A stretch of 64,000 bases of DNA from Desmodus rotundus (GCF_022682495.2 NC_071389.1:10655199-10719198); one strand, 5' to 3'. Shown: positions 9,976 through 21,139, counted from the stretch's first letter. The notes: generated from the letters alone by a model not told the origin. Program-made: numbers and translations.

Positions 9976-10867
9976 AGGTGGGAGAGGCCAGCTAGGAGGT
10001 TCATGCGGTGACAGAGAGAGAGAAAGGTGCAGAGCGGGGATGGATAGCAGAGGGTGAGTGGAGGGGGGTAAGGAGAGGGCAGGCCCAGCCTGACATGGGA
10101 GGAGAGAGGGAAACAGCTGTTCCCAGACTCTTCCCACCTGATACCCAGGTGTGCAGAATGTGTGGCCGGCTACAAGGTCAATTAGAGGAACCTTGGAATT
10201 CCTTTCCAGGCTGAGATTCCAAAGGGTGAGTCAGAGTGGAACAGGCCTTAGAGGTCATCTGGTCATGACAGGTGGAAAAGCTGAGGCCCAGGGGGCGTGG
10301 CATGAGTGAGTCTGAAAGAGGGAAAGGTACTGGGCTGCTGGCAGCTGCCCTGGTAGGGGAGCAAAGTAAGCTGAAGTCTTGCTTCCAGGAATTTGAAGGT
10401 GAGGGTAGCCATGCAAAGTATGGCCCTTTCCCATCCCGGCAATCCATCACCCTCTGTAAGTTCCATTTCACAGCGCGGGAAACAGGGGCGCAGGTATTAG
10501 CCCAAGGAAGTAGGAGAAGGGGCCTCTCCTAATAGGGTCACAGGATCCTAATGCCTTTACCCTACGAGGCCTGAAGGACACAACCCAGCTGCCCTCCTTG
10601 GCCCCGCCTGACAATTGCACCCTCCCCTGTCCTTCACGAACCCTGGATCCTCAGGCACAGAGGAGACGGTGGCTGAAGCCAGTACACCCACTACCACCCA
10701 ACTCCCAGCACCCACAGGCACCTGCCAGAATATCGAGACTTGACAGATGCCAGAGATTTGGCCCTCTAAAGGGTCTCTTCATCTTCTGGGAAAAGCCCTC
10801 TTAGCAACAAGGAGAAAAGCCCAGAAGGGAAGGAACTGCAGTATGGTGGTTAGGGTTGGAATGCAGA
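9976..10867 (+). other. intron with very worn repeat traces
   Basis: 10235-10320 carries ccttagaggtcatctggtc and gctgaggcccag, and 10440-10520 carries catttcacagcgcgggaaac. Both are faint MIR-like traces in reverse orientation. Otherwise featureless. Confidence 0.4.
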
Positions 10868-10990
10868 CCTTCCTGTGAATGGCCCACGGAGTGACCCTGG
10901 CCTTTGCTCTAACTGCTGTGTAACTCTAGACACGCCACTTAACTTCTCTGGTCCTTGCCCCTTTGTCTCAACAATGGCAAGGCACAAGGA
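10868..10990 (+). repeat. MIR SINE
   Basis: It contains ctgctgtgtaactctagac and cgccacttaacttctctgg, the MIR segment just upstream of the core. Confidence 0.55.
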
Positions 10991-11644
10991 ATGCAGTGGT
11001 TTCCAAACAGTATTCCACGGCACCTTGGGGTTCCGAGCAAGAGGTGATACTGCAGGTGAAGATCCTTCGAGCTCTGATGCCCTGAGCAGGTATGCATTGG
11101 AGGAGAAAACCCGGTGTGCTCCCGGTGGATGGAGGAGACTAGAGAGACAGGGCTTTGTCCTAGGAAGAAGCTGGGATCACCTCCTATCCGAGGCTACTCT
11201 GGAGGAGGGGGTGGAGAGAGACACTGTTTATGCCTGGAATCAGAGCCCCAGGCTGTGGTTATTGGTCTTCAGAGATAAGCTGATATTGCTTATCTGGTGA
11301 CAAATGATTCCCCCTCCTCTTCTATTCTCCTGATTAGAGAACTTTCTCTCCTGGCTGGGAGGTCTCTTTGAAGAGCAGGCAAGGCCAGCCTCCAGACCCT
11401 GGGCTCCACCTGCGCAGATTGCTGTGTGACCAGGGGAGGCAGGTCCCCTCTTGGAGCTTCATTGAGGGCTGGGTTGAGGAGGATCCGATGCAGACTGTGG
11501 GAGGTGGAAATTCCTGTGAGTCAGGAGGGCAGGAGGGTGCTCCCCAAAGTCGCTCAGGTGCTTTTGCAAAGCTAGCACGCCTGGGCACTTTCTCTGTGTG
11601 GGGACATCTGAGGACCGTGGTTTTTGGATAAGTTGCCCTGGTTG
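10991..11644 (+). other. unique intron with possible old DNA-transposon trace
   Basis: cagtggtttccaaacagt near 10996 resembles the terminus of MER-type hAT elements but lacks a matching other end. The remainder is unassigned. Confidence 0.35.
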
Positions 11645-11790
11645 AGAGCCACTTGTCTCAGGCAACACCCAGTTTTACAAATGGAGGCACTGAGGCCCAG
11701 AGAGAGGAAGGGACTTGTTCCTTGTTGCACAGCAAATGGAGAGCAGAGTCAGAACAAAGACCCGGTCCCCAGGCTGTCAAACCAGCAGTA
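11645..11790 (-). repeat. MIR SINE
   Basis: On the + strand it reads ttttacaaatggaggcactg, aggcccagagagaggaaggg and ttgcacagcaaatgg, the reverse complement of the MIR core. Confidence 0.65.
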
Positions 11791-12044
11791 AGAACGGAAC
11801 ATTCTTCCAGAGTTGCTGGGTCCCTTGCTTTTTATTACTGTCATCTGAAGGGTTGTGATGGGCAAGGGCACCTTGCTAGGAACCAGGGAGCTGACAGGGC
11901 AAAGCCCCCACCTCCCCTGCTGTCCCCAACACCTGCCCACACCCAACACTTGGCCCCCCTGACACCCACTTCCACCTCGGCTCTGGGCCCTCAGCCCTCA
12001 CATGCAAAGGCAACCTTGGGGACACGAGAGCACTGGGCTGGGAG

Positions 12045-12235
12045 TCCGGGAGCCAGGCACAGCCTCCCTTCTCGGGTCCCCAGAGCAAGTCAAGTTGCAT
12101 CACCACTCTGAGCCTTAGTTTTCTCATCTACCCAATGGGGACAAAAATCACAAAAGGGACAAATGAGTTAAAACACAGAAAAGGTGGCTGGCACTCAGGA
12201 AGTGCCCCATGACAAGGATATTAAAGACCTGGAAG
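12045..12235 (+). repeat. MIR SINE
   Basis: It contains accactctgagccttagttt, tctcatctacccaatgggg, aaatgagttaaaac and ggctggcactcaggaag in MIR order. Confidence 0.65.
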
Positions 12236-12349
12236 TAACTTGTGCCAAATAGGTGACGCATAAAGATTTCTAAGGGAAGAGATCCCCAAGTCAGAGGCAC
12301 ACTGTTCTTCTGTCAGGGCTCTCAAATGTGTGTGTATAGTTTTGCTGTA

Positions 12350-12545
12350 GGTTTTTAAAAGATTTAGTACAAAAGTGATACATGCTTATAAACTTTCAAA
12401 TCAGCAAATAGTATATAATGTTAAAATTGAGAATCCTTCCTCCCTAAAGGTAATTTTGTTGAGTTTGGGAGTAGTATAGCTGCCTGCATTTATATATCTC
12501 GATCTATATTGTATCTGTCCATCCATCCATCTATCTAGATGCAGG
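12350..12545. repeat. AT-rich degraded interspersed repeat plus (ATCC/ATCT)n
   Basis: The sequence gatacatgcttataaac with atgttaaaattgag resembles old LINE tails. A short tccatccatccatctatct run (about 12519-12537) follows. The family is not assigned. Confidence 0.4.
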
Positions 12546-12795
12546 CATAGATTTTTAAAAGAGATTTTTATTTGTTTTTAGAGAGAGGGGAAGGGAGGGA
12601 GGAAGAGAGGGAGAGAAACATCCATGCGAGAGAGAAACATCCATTGGCTGCTTCTCGCATGTGCCCTGATGGGGGGTGGAACCCACAACCCAGGCATGTG
12701 CATTGATTGGGAATCAAACTGGTGACCTTTCGCTTTTCAGGACGACACCCAACCCACTGAGCTGCACCAGTCAGGGCAGATACAGACATAGATTT
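12546..12795 (-). mobile_element. VES-type tRNA-derived SINE of bats, with target-site duplication
   Basis: Read on the minus strand, the element starts GCCCTGACTGGTGCAGCTCA, carries a tRNA-like A/B-box region (ggtcaccagtttgattccc), a middle part with ggatgtttctctctcgcatg and an A-rich tail. This order is the VES SINE family restricted to bats. The target-site duplication CATAGATTT flanks it at 12546-12554 and 12787-12795. The copy is several percent or more diverged by eye and is not intact at its promoter boxes. Confidence 0.9.
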
Positions 12796-13544
12796 AAAGT
12801 GGCATCGTGTGAACTTAACCTGGGGACTACAGAGGCTTCAGGGGTGACCACAAAGCCCCAGAATGGAATTCTCAATCGTGTGTGGGTGGAAGGACCTATG
12901 CATTTCCCTGGGCAGGGACCCTTAGCTTTTTCTGGGTCTCCTAGGAACCATCCGGAATTAGGAGATTTGCAGGTGGTTGTCCTCCGTGAGGAGGGGCAGG
13001 CAGAAGCCTTCCCCGCTCCCCACAGACCCGCCAGTCCCTCCCCCTCCCCTTCATGCACCTGCCAGGGCTTCAGGCTTCCTCTGCTTCAAAGCGTAGGTTG
13101 GGCTTTACCTGCCTAGCCCCTGAGAAAGCAGCTAGGTTTGAAAGGGGAAGTGGCATTTCAGGCGGTTAATTAGACCCAGGACAAGAATGGGGGCCGGCTG
13201 TCCAGTCAGGCCAGGGGAGATTGTTCGGGGATTAACACCCAGGTAAACCCATCAAGGCTCGCCCGCCCCTTGGCAGGAAACAGGGAAGAACTCCAGACTT
13301 CAGCGGAAAGGCTGGTCAGCAGCCTGGGTTCACATTCCGATTCCCCAAAGGTGGAGTGTGTGCAGGGAGGGAAGGGACAGAGGAGAAAGGAGAGCCCCTC
13401 CACCTGCAGCCTCTACCATCCTTCCCCCCGCCACACCAGGGCCCCAGGAAGGGGGGAGTTAGGATTCCCACTCTATTCTCACGACAATGTATGAGCACTC
13501 CCAGAGGCGGGGGGAGCACAGCCTCAAACCCCACAAGGCCCTGT
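12796..13544 (+). other. unique intron sequence
   Basis: No repeat stands out. ggcggttaattagacccagg near 13160 is an isolated homeodomain-type word. Frames here show no recognisable protein. Confidence 0.45.
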
Positions 13545-13735
13545 TGCACGGAGTGTACCACTGTGGGCAGACAGGCAATGAGCACGTCCACGAATAGGAA
13601 AACGCTTTCAGAAGGTGGGCAAAGTGACTGAGCTGGGAAGTGATGGTGGATGAGTTATCAGGGAAGCCTGCCCAGAGGAGGTGGTGTTTGACCTGAGACC
13701 TGAATGGCAGGAACCAGGCAGTCATTTACTGATCC
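13545..13735. repeat. ancient L2/CR1-type repeat fragment
   Basis: It contains tatcagggaagcctgcccag, gaggaggtggtgtttgacct and gagacctgaatggcag, typical of this old family. Confidence 0.55.
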
Positions 13736-13754
13736 TCCTTAGGAGAATAGCCCA

Positions 13755-13905
13755 TTGAGAGCTGACTGCATGCTAAGTACTGGGTTAAGTGCTTTATGGG
13801 AATGAATTCATGGAATCCTCCCAAGAGCACCTAGGAAAAGGCCCATTAAGATGCCCATTTATAGATACAGAAACTGAGGCACAAGCAGGTGCCTCAGCCC
13901 TTTGG
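13755..13905 (-). repeat. MIR SINE
   Basis: On the + strand: catgctaagtactgggttaa, gtgctttatggg, tagatacagaaactgaggca. Confidence 0.65.
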
Positions 13906-13959
13906 GCACCAGATGAGCAGGTACGTCTCGTTGGAAGCCTGTATGCAACCTGTCCACCT

Positions 13960-14170
13960 CTTGCTACAGGTCAGGAACTGCGCCAGGTGCTTTATACACC
14001 TCGTCTCACAAGCCCCCAGCCCTGCCCCTGGGTAGCTATTATCCCAATTTTGCAAATGAAGGCAGAGCTCAGAGAGGTTTGCTCAGCTCCCTAGAGCCAC
14101 ACAGCCAGCAAGTGGCAGAGCCCATAATTGAATCCAGGCTCCACAGACTCTTTGCTACGACACGTTTGCT
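13960..14170 (-). repeat. MIR SINE, near full length
   Basis: On the + strand: gaactgcgccaggtgcttta, tagctattatcccaattttg, gcagagctcagagaggtt, agccacacagccagcaagtg and attgaatccaggctcc, in complete MIR order. Confidence 0.8.
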
Positions 14171-14399
14171 TTCTGGCCAGCAAATGTTTCCAGCATCTGA
14201 CTTTGGAGTGCCCTCCACTAATTCACAGGGTCCTCTGTCCCTGAGGAGTGGCTTCCCCTCTCTCTAGAGGGAGGGGCTTGTCCTTCAGGAAGCTTCATTA
14301 AGAGGGCCTGCTGATTTGTTTTCTATCATGGAGTGCCCTGCCCACCTTTTTGACTTGCGGGCGAGGTTATGAGCTGAGAGATCTCAGGTGGCCTTGGGA

Positions 14400-14760
14400 G
14401 GGTGTCGGAAGGTAGATGTCGGGTCTCTGTTAAGGGAGCACTCTTTCTTGTGTGTGTTTGTTGTTGCGACTGTACTGCGTGTGCGTGGCTGCCGAGGAAG
14501 TGTATCGTAGGTGTCAGGAAGCAGTGGGTCCTCCTTAGACTGCGTGGGGAGCTCTGTCTTTGGGCTCGGGGTGTGGAGTTTGTCCTTGCAACAGACAGCG
14601 AGAATGTGTCTGGGCGTATGTCATTGTGTCGGTATGGGTGTGCTTCTGTTGGTGCTAAGGGGCGAATGTCCCCGGGTGTCACTGGAGAATAAGGGACGTG
14701 TGTACCGGCGGGGCCATGTCAATTCCACGCTGCACAGGCGAAGGTCAGTGCATTTGCCCA
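14400..14760 (+). repeat. T+G-biased segment, degenerate TG-rich
   Basis: For some 350 bp the + strand is enriched in G and T, with many short tgtg words (tgtgtgtgtttgttgttg, gggtgtggagtttgtcc, tcattgtgtcgg) but no exact unit. It may be a decayed TG-rich satellite. CpG is unusually frequent for an old repeat. Confidence 0.45.
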
Positions 14761-14774
14761 CAGTCTGAATGTGT

Positions 14775-14875
14775 CTGCCCCCATTTCACAGAAAGGAAAC
14801 CGAAGCTTAGAGAGGTCAAGTCACCTGCCTGAAGTCGCCTAGCCAGTAAGTGGCTGAGCCAGCCAGGGCCATCAG
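14775..14875 (-). repeat. MIR SINE fragment
   Basis: On the + strand: atttcacagaaaggaaacc, gcttagagaggtcaagtcac, agccagtaagtggctgagcc. Confidence 0.7.
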
Positions 14876-15834
14876 GGCTAACCTCAAAATCCAGCCCTTT
14901 CCCCTGCTCCCCAGGAAAGGTTTAAGTGGCAACAAGAGGTTTAAATGCCAGTGTGAAGTACTGCCGCCTTCGGTCAGGGCCCGGTGGACGGACGTGTGTG
15001 CGGTCACATGCTCGTTCTGGCGTCGTAGCCTCTGCCAGTTCCCCGGGCCCCCAGCCCAGTCCCTCAGCGTAGGGGCCGGGGGCCTTTCTTTTGGGGGATT
15101 GCAAATAGGCCGAAGATGAAGGCCTGCAGCTGGCTTCAGCCTTGAACAATGGGGAGACCTAGGAAGTGAAGCAGTGGCCAGAGAGGCATGGCAGCCCTGT
15201 CCAGAGAGGTGGGTCGCAGGGTCTGCCTGCTGGACTTGGAGTGACCCATCCCCCTCCTCGCTCTCATCTACTGCCCCCCCACCCCACCCCATGCTCCCAG
15301 CTGGAAGGGGATGGCAGAGTCTGTTGGGAAATTCTCAATGGAAAGAACCCTTCTCACAAGTCCACCACCTTAGACCAGAGATTAGGGGAAAGTTTGAAAA
15401 GGGGAGGGGCACCCCCAGGGGGGAAAATCCAGTAAATAATCACATATGAGAGAGAGCCGGGGAGGGGCCCTGGAATCCCTGCTGGGTGCTGTGACCCAGC
15501 CTGAGATGTGTCTTCTCCAACTCTGTTCTCCTTCATGGAGGACAAAACACAGATAATAATAAAGCAAACCAGAGCCCAGGGGTGCGACATCTTTCTCCTT
15601 CCCCAGGCTCCATTCGCCCACTTCCTCCCGGTGATTGGTAAGGGTGGCAGCTTCCACTTGAGAACATAGTGGGCTGCCCGGGGAGGCGGAGAAATAAAGA
15701 AACCCCACTGGGTGGGCTGGAAGGTAGCTTGTGCTAATGTGCCAGGCTGTAATAATTGGAGAGATCATGCTCATTTCCAGCTGGGGTGCAGCTCTGGAGA
15801 GCAAACTGGGGATTGTGCTGGACCTGCCGTGTGC
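14876..15834 (+). other. unique intron sequence
   Basis: No mobile element is clear. An aataataaag patch near 15554 is the only AT-rich spot. No coding signal is found. Confidence 0.45.
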
Positions 15835-15990
15835 AGGGCACCATCCCTTAAGCCCTACAGTCCTGTGAATGTCACAGGTTTTACTAATCCCATTTTACTG
15901 ATGAGAGAACTGAGGCTCAGGGAGGTCGAGTCACTTGCCCAAGACCAGGGCTAGACAAAGAGGCGGAAGGAGTGTGAATCCTGGGTTCTC
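15835..15990 (-). repeat. MIR SINE
   Basis: On the + strand: ttttactaatcccattttac, gagaactgaggctcagggag, gtcgagtcacttgcccaaga. Confidence 0.7.
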
Positions 15991-16089
15991 CAGCTTGGGG
16001 TGCCAGACTCAGGTCAGCCCCCAAGTGGCTCAGGAGGGACCAGAGGGAGAAGTAACTAATCTTGCTTTGCTCTTGCCTGCCATGTCCCA

Positions 16090-16455
16090 GTGACATGGGC
16101 CAGAGTGCGTATATTCCTTTATTTTGGGGCATCAGCATTATGATTTAATTTTAACTCTGCTATTTTGTCTGGCTGGTTGGGTTTGTGCAAGCTCCTTCCC
16201 AAGTCATCTCATCACCCCCAAAATAAGGAATCCTATTTTAAACAAACACGAGCATCGCTCCCAGCTAGCAGCCAGAAGGCGGTCTCCCTGGATTCCACTT
16301 TGCACGGTCAGAACAAGGTCTGTGGCCAGTCCCAGCCCATGACTGGGAAGCTGAGAAATGCAGGTGGTGCGTCCCCTCCGCAGATGAAGCCACTTAATTA
16401 CCATGCAATCAATATGCAAACAAGTGCCAAACTGGGTTTGAATCAAATTTCTCAT
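16090..16455 (+). promoter_or_regulatory. candidate regulatory element with POU/homeodomain word cluster
   Basis: Transposon-free, AT-richer island. At 16394-16420 three motifs sit within 27 bp: TTAATTA (16394-16400), ATGCAATC (16403-16410) and ATGCAAA (16414-16420), a homeodomain core and two octamer-like POU words. A second AT block lies at 16130-16165. Confidence 0.4.
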
Positions 16456-16841
16456 TGGGGACCCAGTGGGAGAGGAGAGTCCAGCAGAAGGGGGGCCCAC
16501 CAGGGGAGGGCTGGCTGAGAGGGGGGCTGCGGGATAAAGAAATGGGCTTTGACTGGGACCCAGGCACCCTAGGGCCACTTGGAGGCCCCCAGAGCCCCCA
16601 GTGTTGGGCACGGGGCCCAGGTCCCGTTGAGGGGAGCTTGGGTCCACAGCTCAGGGCTGCAGCCTGCGGGAGGGTTTCCAGGCCTGTCAGCCGAAGTCTG
16701 GCGGCCTCCGCTAATTCATTTGACTCGGAAATCTCAACTTGACCAGGTCCCCCCTCCCTTCTTTAAAACAAACTCATTAAACTTGTCAACACTCATTAGG
16801 CCTGTAAAACATTGAACTAGAGCCACTGGGGAGACTTGGAG

Positions 16842-16843
<2 letters not shown>
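16456..16843 (+). other. unique intron, AT-rich 3' end
   Basis: G+C-rich, then from 16710 a segment with gctaattcatttgactcgg, aactcattaaacttg and actcattagg, three ATTA-type words in about 100 bp that may belong to the preceding element. Confidence 0.45.

Positions 16844-16880
<37 letters not shown>
16844..16880 (+). repeat. (GT)18 microsatellite
   Basis: Uninterrupted GT tract of 37 bp. Confidence 0.97.
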
Positions 16881-16881
<1 letters not shown>

Positions 16882-17054
16882 TGGGCGCGCTCACTGCGAC
16901 GCTGAACCAGGCCCTAGGAGGGCCCACCTCTGAGGCTTGGCGGGGGCAGAAGTCAGATTCGCTTGTTCATCTCCTCCCTTCCTCCTGCATCTGCCTTTCA
17001 TCCAAGGCAGAGCAGTATGGGGGCTGAGGCCCAGCCCCAGAGTCAGACTTGAGT

Positions 17055-17250
17055 TAGAAGTAGCTTTGCCCTCCTGGCTCTGATGTGGGCCAGTTCCTCC
17101 TCCTCTGTGCCTCAGTTGCCCCATCTGTAATGTGGGTATTCTAATAACAGGACTCATCTCTCTGGGCTGTTGGGGAAATAAGGAGCATAAAGCATTTGTA
17201 ACTACTCCTTGTAACAACATTTTAAGAGCACAAGTACTGGTAGCTATTAT
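17055..17250 (+). repeat. MIR SINE
   Basis: It contains ctctgtgcctcagttgcccc, atctgtaatgtgggtattct and ggagcataaagcatttgt in MIR order. Confidence 0.7.
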
Positions 17251-17284
17251 GATTAATAGTATCTTACATTGCAAGGGTTAGAAC

Positions 17285-17430
17285 TTAGAAGTTTGGATTT
17301 GACAGGACTCGGTTGGGACCTCAGCTTCTTGCTGTGGGACTCTGGAGCAGGGATCCTTTCTCTGAGCCTCAGTTTCCCCAAGTGTAAAATGAGTCCAGTG
17401 ATATAAATGCACGTTAAAAATAGGATTGTG
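17285..17430 (+). repeat. MIR SINE
   Basis: It contains ttgctgtgggactctggagc, ctctgagcctcagtttcccc and aagtgtaaaatgagtcc. Confidence 0.7.
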
Positions 17431-18149
17431 GTGAGACGGTGAACACATACGAATGTGTCACTGTATGAATATTAGGACTATCCTTTCTTCTCTGCCCCTC
17501 TCCCCATTCAACCCACTTCCCCGCACCTCGCCGTGCAGCATGGAGCCCCCCAGGTACAGTCTAAGTCTCACTCTTGAGTGAGCTCAGGGGGGCACAGAGT
17601 ATAGACTTCCCAGAGAGGGGCTAGGGACTGAACCCCACCCCGGCCTAAGGAGGAATGTCCGTGTGGTCTTAGAAGCAGAAACCTCATTTAGAGGAGGAAA
17701 AACTGCTTAAAGGAGGAAAAAATGGGCTGCTCTGCCCTTGATTCTAAAAAAATACAAAAACACTTCTCATTTTTAAAGCCACTTGATGGCAAGGAAACCA
17801 AGTGACCCAGGTGGAAACGAGAAGCCGCAGAGAGGGCTCCTGCCTGCTGTTGCCTGGATGCCACACTTTCCCGCTAAGAAACGCCAGCTCTCAGCCCGGC
17901 TCCCTGAAGCAGGACCTCAGCCTTCCCTGCCGCTGCCCAGGGGACCAGCTCCAGCCCCAGCCCCTCCAATGGCGGCAGCTTCAGGCCCCATGAATAGTGG
18001 TTTTGTCTGGGCTTCCATTTAGGATTTGTGGCTGTAGTTGTGATGGGTTCTTTCTCCCTTTAAAGTAGGGTGTCTACGGGCTCTCTCCCCCTCTCCGTCC
18101 CATTCCCCTTCTCATTGAGAATGACTCTTGGGGGAAAAAAAAAACCAAA
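17431..18149 (+). other. unique intron sequence
   Basis: No repeat or gene is supported. A-runs near 17745-17760 and 18136-18144 are short. A frame at 17783-18022 has no recognisable domain. Confidence 0.45.
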
Positions 18150-18530
18150 CCAACCCATGCCGGCCTTCTGCTATTTTTCTTCTCTCTCTGAAAATGAGAA
18201 CATCAGCTATTGAGGCGGATTGATGAACTCTTCCCAAAAGTTTATTAAGGGAAGGTTAGACAAAGGCCCCAGGCCCGCAGGCAACTGAGCAGTCAGTATA
18301 TATACTGGGCCCTTTTGTCCCCCCAGGGCCGACGCATGAATACCTCTCAATGGCCCTCTTTAGAGTGACAAGATCAAGCCAGACAACGGCTTGTTAAAAG
18401 GACTGCCGGCGTTTTCTCTTTCCCCAGCCCGAAGCTCCGCCCCCACCTCGCCTGCATTAATGTACATCTGCAGCGGGAGGAATAATCGGCTGGAATTCTG
18501 TCTGTTTTGTGTGGGTTTTTCTTTTTTGCT
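18150..18530 (+). promoter_or_regulatory. candidate regulatory element with 14-bp palindrome
   Basis: Transposon-free block with gcggattgatgaactc near 18214, acaaagg near 18259 (TCF/SOX type), the perfect palindrome CAGTATATATACTG at 18294-18307 and cattaatgtacatctgcagc near 18455, which includes an E-box-like CATCTG. Composition differs sharply from the pyrimidine-rich flank. Conservation needs an alignment. Confidence 0.42.
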
Positions 18531-18625
18531 AAATACACCCTTCCTCCTCCTCCACCTCTTCCTCCTCCTCCTCCTCCCTGCCCCCACCTGCCCTCCTCCC
18601 CCCTCCTTCCTGCCCCCTCCCCCAG
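18531..18625 (+). repeat. pyrimidine-rich (CCT)n tract
   Basis: Nearly pure C/T over about 90 bp with repeated cctcctcct. Confidence 0.85.
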
Positions 18626-19244
18626 AGGTCCTCCAGCCATATGTTGCTGAGCACAGCCTGTGCTTTTGAAGGGACCCCAGGGTGGGTGTTGCTGGAAGAG
18701 AGAACGGGGTTCTGCCTCTGTGTCCTCCTGTCCGTCCTCATAATCACCACCTTTACTGGACACTTACTGTGTCCTAGGGCCGCTGTGGGAACTGGAGTGT
18801 GTCAGGGCTCATGGGGGCTTTTGCATCAAAGTGGGTGTTTTTTCCCCCCCAAGATGTAGACGGCAAGCTAGCCGAGAGAGGAAGTGTCCTTCTCAGGGAA
18901 GTTTCAAGCAGGGCTGTAACTCCAGGCCCGGCTGACTCGAGTTTCACCCCGTTTTTCAGCCGTTGCTCTCAGGACAGGGGTTGAGGAGAAAAGTACATCT
19001 CACCCCCAGTTATGTGGCTGGCTTCTGAATCGGTGGCTATGACTCGGTCGGCCCAGAGAGAATCAGCGTGTTCAGGGCGCCTGAACCCCAGGACACAGGA
19101 CTGGGCAAGGGTGTGGGAGAGCTGGCTGGGGCGCTGGGACGTGAAGTGGCCTTGGGGGACTGCTTTCTTGAGGATCACTGCTGAGGGAGAAGGCACTGGG
19201 GCTCAGATAAGCCACAGTCAGGGAAAGCCCCCAATTCCCTCTAA
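18626..19244 (+). other. unique intron sequence
   Basis: tactggacacttactgtgtc near 18755 is a small L2-type trace. Nothing else is recognised. Confidence 0.4.
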
Positions 19245-19365
19245 ACGGGATGGGTGTGCATGTGTGTGCGTGTGTGTGAGTGCATGGATGCAGGGGTGTA
19301 TGTGTGGCATGTAGGTGTGTGCATGTGTGGTGTGTGCTGTGCTTGTGCGTGTGCCGTGTATGCAC
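19245..19365 (+). repeat. imperfect (TG)n-rich tract
   Basis: Alternating tgtg words interrupted by ca and gc, such as gtgtgtgcgtgtgtgtgag. Moderately decayed. Confidence 0.8.
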
Positions 19366-20224
19366 TGCAGATTCACCGTCCCGCTGGCTTTAGCACCGTG
19401 CTCCCTTCTCCTGTGTCAAACCCGAACTTCCTTGGAGGGTGAGAACTAGTTCTCTGCACGGTGCTCGGTGCCAGTACAACGCTGTAGGCAGAGCAGGTGC
19501 TCAGTACATCTTCCTAAACCCAGAACTTTCCTGAGACACGTGAGCAGTGTAGGGGGGAGGGGCAGCCAGGCCACTGCTGAGGGTCGTGGCTAGCCCCCTC
19601 CCCTTCTCCCCTTCCTTCCCATCTGACACCTGTCTTCATTGGGTACTAAAGGGGGCTGATAGGGGGGTGTCCCTCATGATCGTGGGCTAGGGAATCAGAC
19701 CTGTATCACTGACCTTCACCTTCTGAGCAGCTTCCCTGGTAGCCAAGCCCAGGAGGGTGTTTGTGCTCACTCTCCCTGGTGGTTCTTCCCTGGTGAAAGT
19801 GAGGTCGAGGGAGGGGAAGGGGCAGGTAGGAGGAAATCACTCTTGTCTCAGGGCTGGGAGGATCCTGGCCTCTGCATCCTGCCTTCACTCTTGGGACTGT
19901 CCTGGTTTCAGCCCCGACAGTCTCATGTCCCAGAAACCCTCAGTCTTGGGCGGACAAGGATGGTCAGTCACCCTACTCCCTGCGGAGCAGGGACAAGTCT
20001 CTTGGCTCGTCCCTCCAAATACATCGCCATCCGGTGGTGTCAAGTGCTGGGCGGGAAGGGAGGAAAACCGCGGCACTCCCTGTGCTTGTGTGGCGTTACC
20101 CGGACACCTGCGTTCCATGCTGGGTGGCTGAGTGGGGCGTCCTCCCAAGGGTACCTGGGCCCCCTTCCCCCTGATGAAGCCTGAATGGTGGGGGACCCAG
20201 GTTCATTCTTGACAGGAGGAGCTC
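19366..20224 (+). other. unique intron with small MIR-tail trace
   Basis: gcagagcaggtgctcagtac near 19488 matches the 3' tail of MIR-type elements. The rest is unassigned. Confidence 0.4.
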
Positions 20225-20345
20225 AGTCTTTGGCTTTAGACCTACCCGAGTTCCAGTCCCATCTTGGCCACTTGCCCGCTGGGTGCTTTTGGGGGTGTCA
20301 TCACCCAACTTGTGAAACAGAGGAGATGCCACTCAAACTCAGACT
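20225..20345 (+). repeat. MIR SINE, diverged
   Basis: It shows gagttccagtcccatcttgg, ccacttgcccgctgggtg and cttgtgaaacagaggag in MIR order. Confidence 0.5.
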
Positions 20346-20879
20346 TGCTGAGAACAAAGCAGGCCTGCAACCAACATTCAGTCCTTCCTTTGCTTCTGCT
20401 CGGCTTGTCCCCAGACCCTTACTTTTCTCTGGCTTCAGGACAGAGTTAGAGGGAAGACAACGGGAAATCCAGATACCAAACTTATCCAGAGAGACCGAGC
20501 AGAGGTGTGGGGCGGGGCTCTCCCTCCTCCCCCCAAGATAAGAGTCCCTATTTCATGGATGATTTGGGGCAAACTTCCCCCAAGGAAGGGCCGTGACCCC
20601 TGACCCCAGTAACCTGTACTTAACATGTTCAAAAGCTCCCACTCACCCCAGAGAGGTGACCTAAGCTGGGACCAAGGCAACAGGGCAAGCAGGGCTATAA
20701 ACAAGCAGGCTCCGTGGGCTCAGGAATCCTGAGCGAAAAAACAGAAGGGGCTCGGAGGTGGGGCCCAGCCTGGACTGCGAGCACGTGGCCAAGGGGCGGG
20801 GGGTGGGTAGGGGAAATGGGGTGGGGTGAGGATGCTCAGGAGGTGGAAGGAGGAGAGAAGTGGGTGGCAGACCCCCCAG
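20346..20879 (+). other. unique intron sequence
   Basis: G+C-rich with a gtggggtgaggatgc purine patch near 20822. No feature is supported. Confidence 0.45.
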
Positions 20880-21045
20880 GTAAGGCATGTCCTCTCTCTG
20901 ACCCTCAATTCCCTCACCTGTAAGATGGAGCTAAGCATACTGTCCTCACAGAACTGTCCGTAAGGACACAGCCAGCTCAGTAGGTGAGAACAGCCCCCGT
21001 GAGCCTCATACGTAGTCGGGGCTCAACAGTGCTTGAGGGAAAAGG
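20880..21045 (+). repeat. MIR SINE
   Basis: It contains ctctctgaccctcaattccc, tcacctgtaagatggagct and acgtagtcggggctcaac. Confidence 0.65.
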
Positions 21046-21139
21046 GAAAAGACAAATGTGCTACATCAGGGGTGGGCGCGGGATGGGAGGGTGATTGCAG
21101 ACTTAAGTAGTTAGCCTTCTGAGGTCAGTGGACCCGTAA

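Noticed and set aside
12680..12777. tRNA-like region with A- and B-box similarity
   Set aside because: It is the head of a minus-strand VES SINE, flanked by a target-site duplication, and not a tRNA gene.
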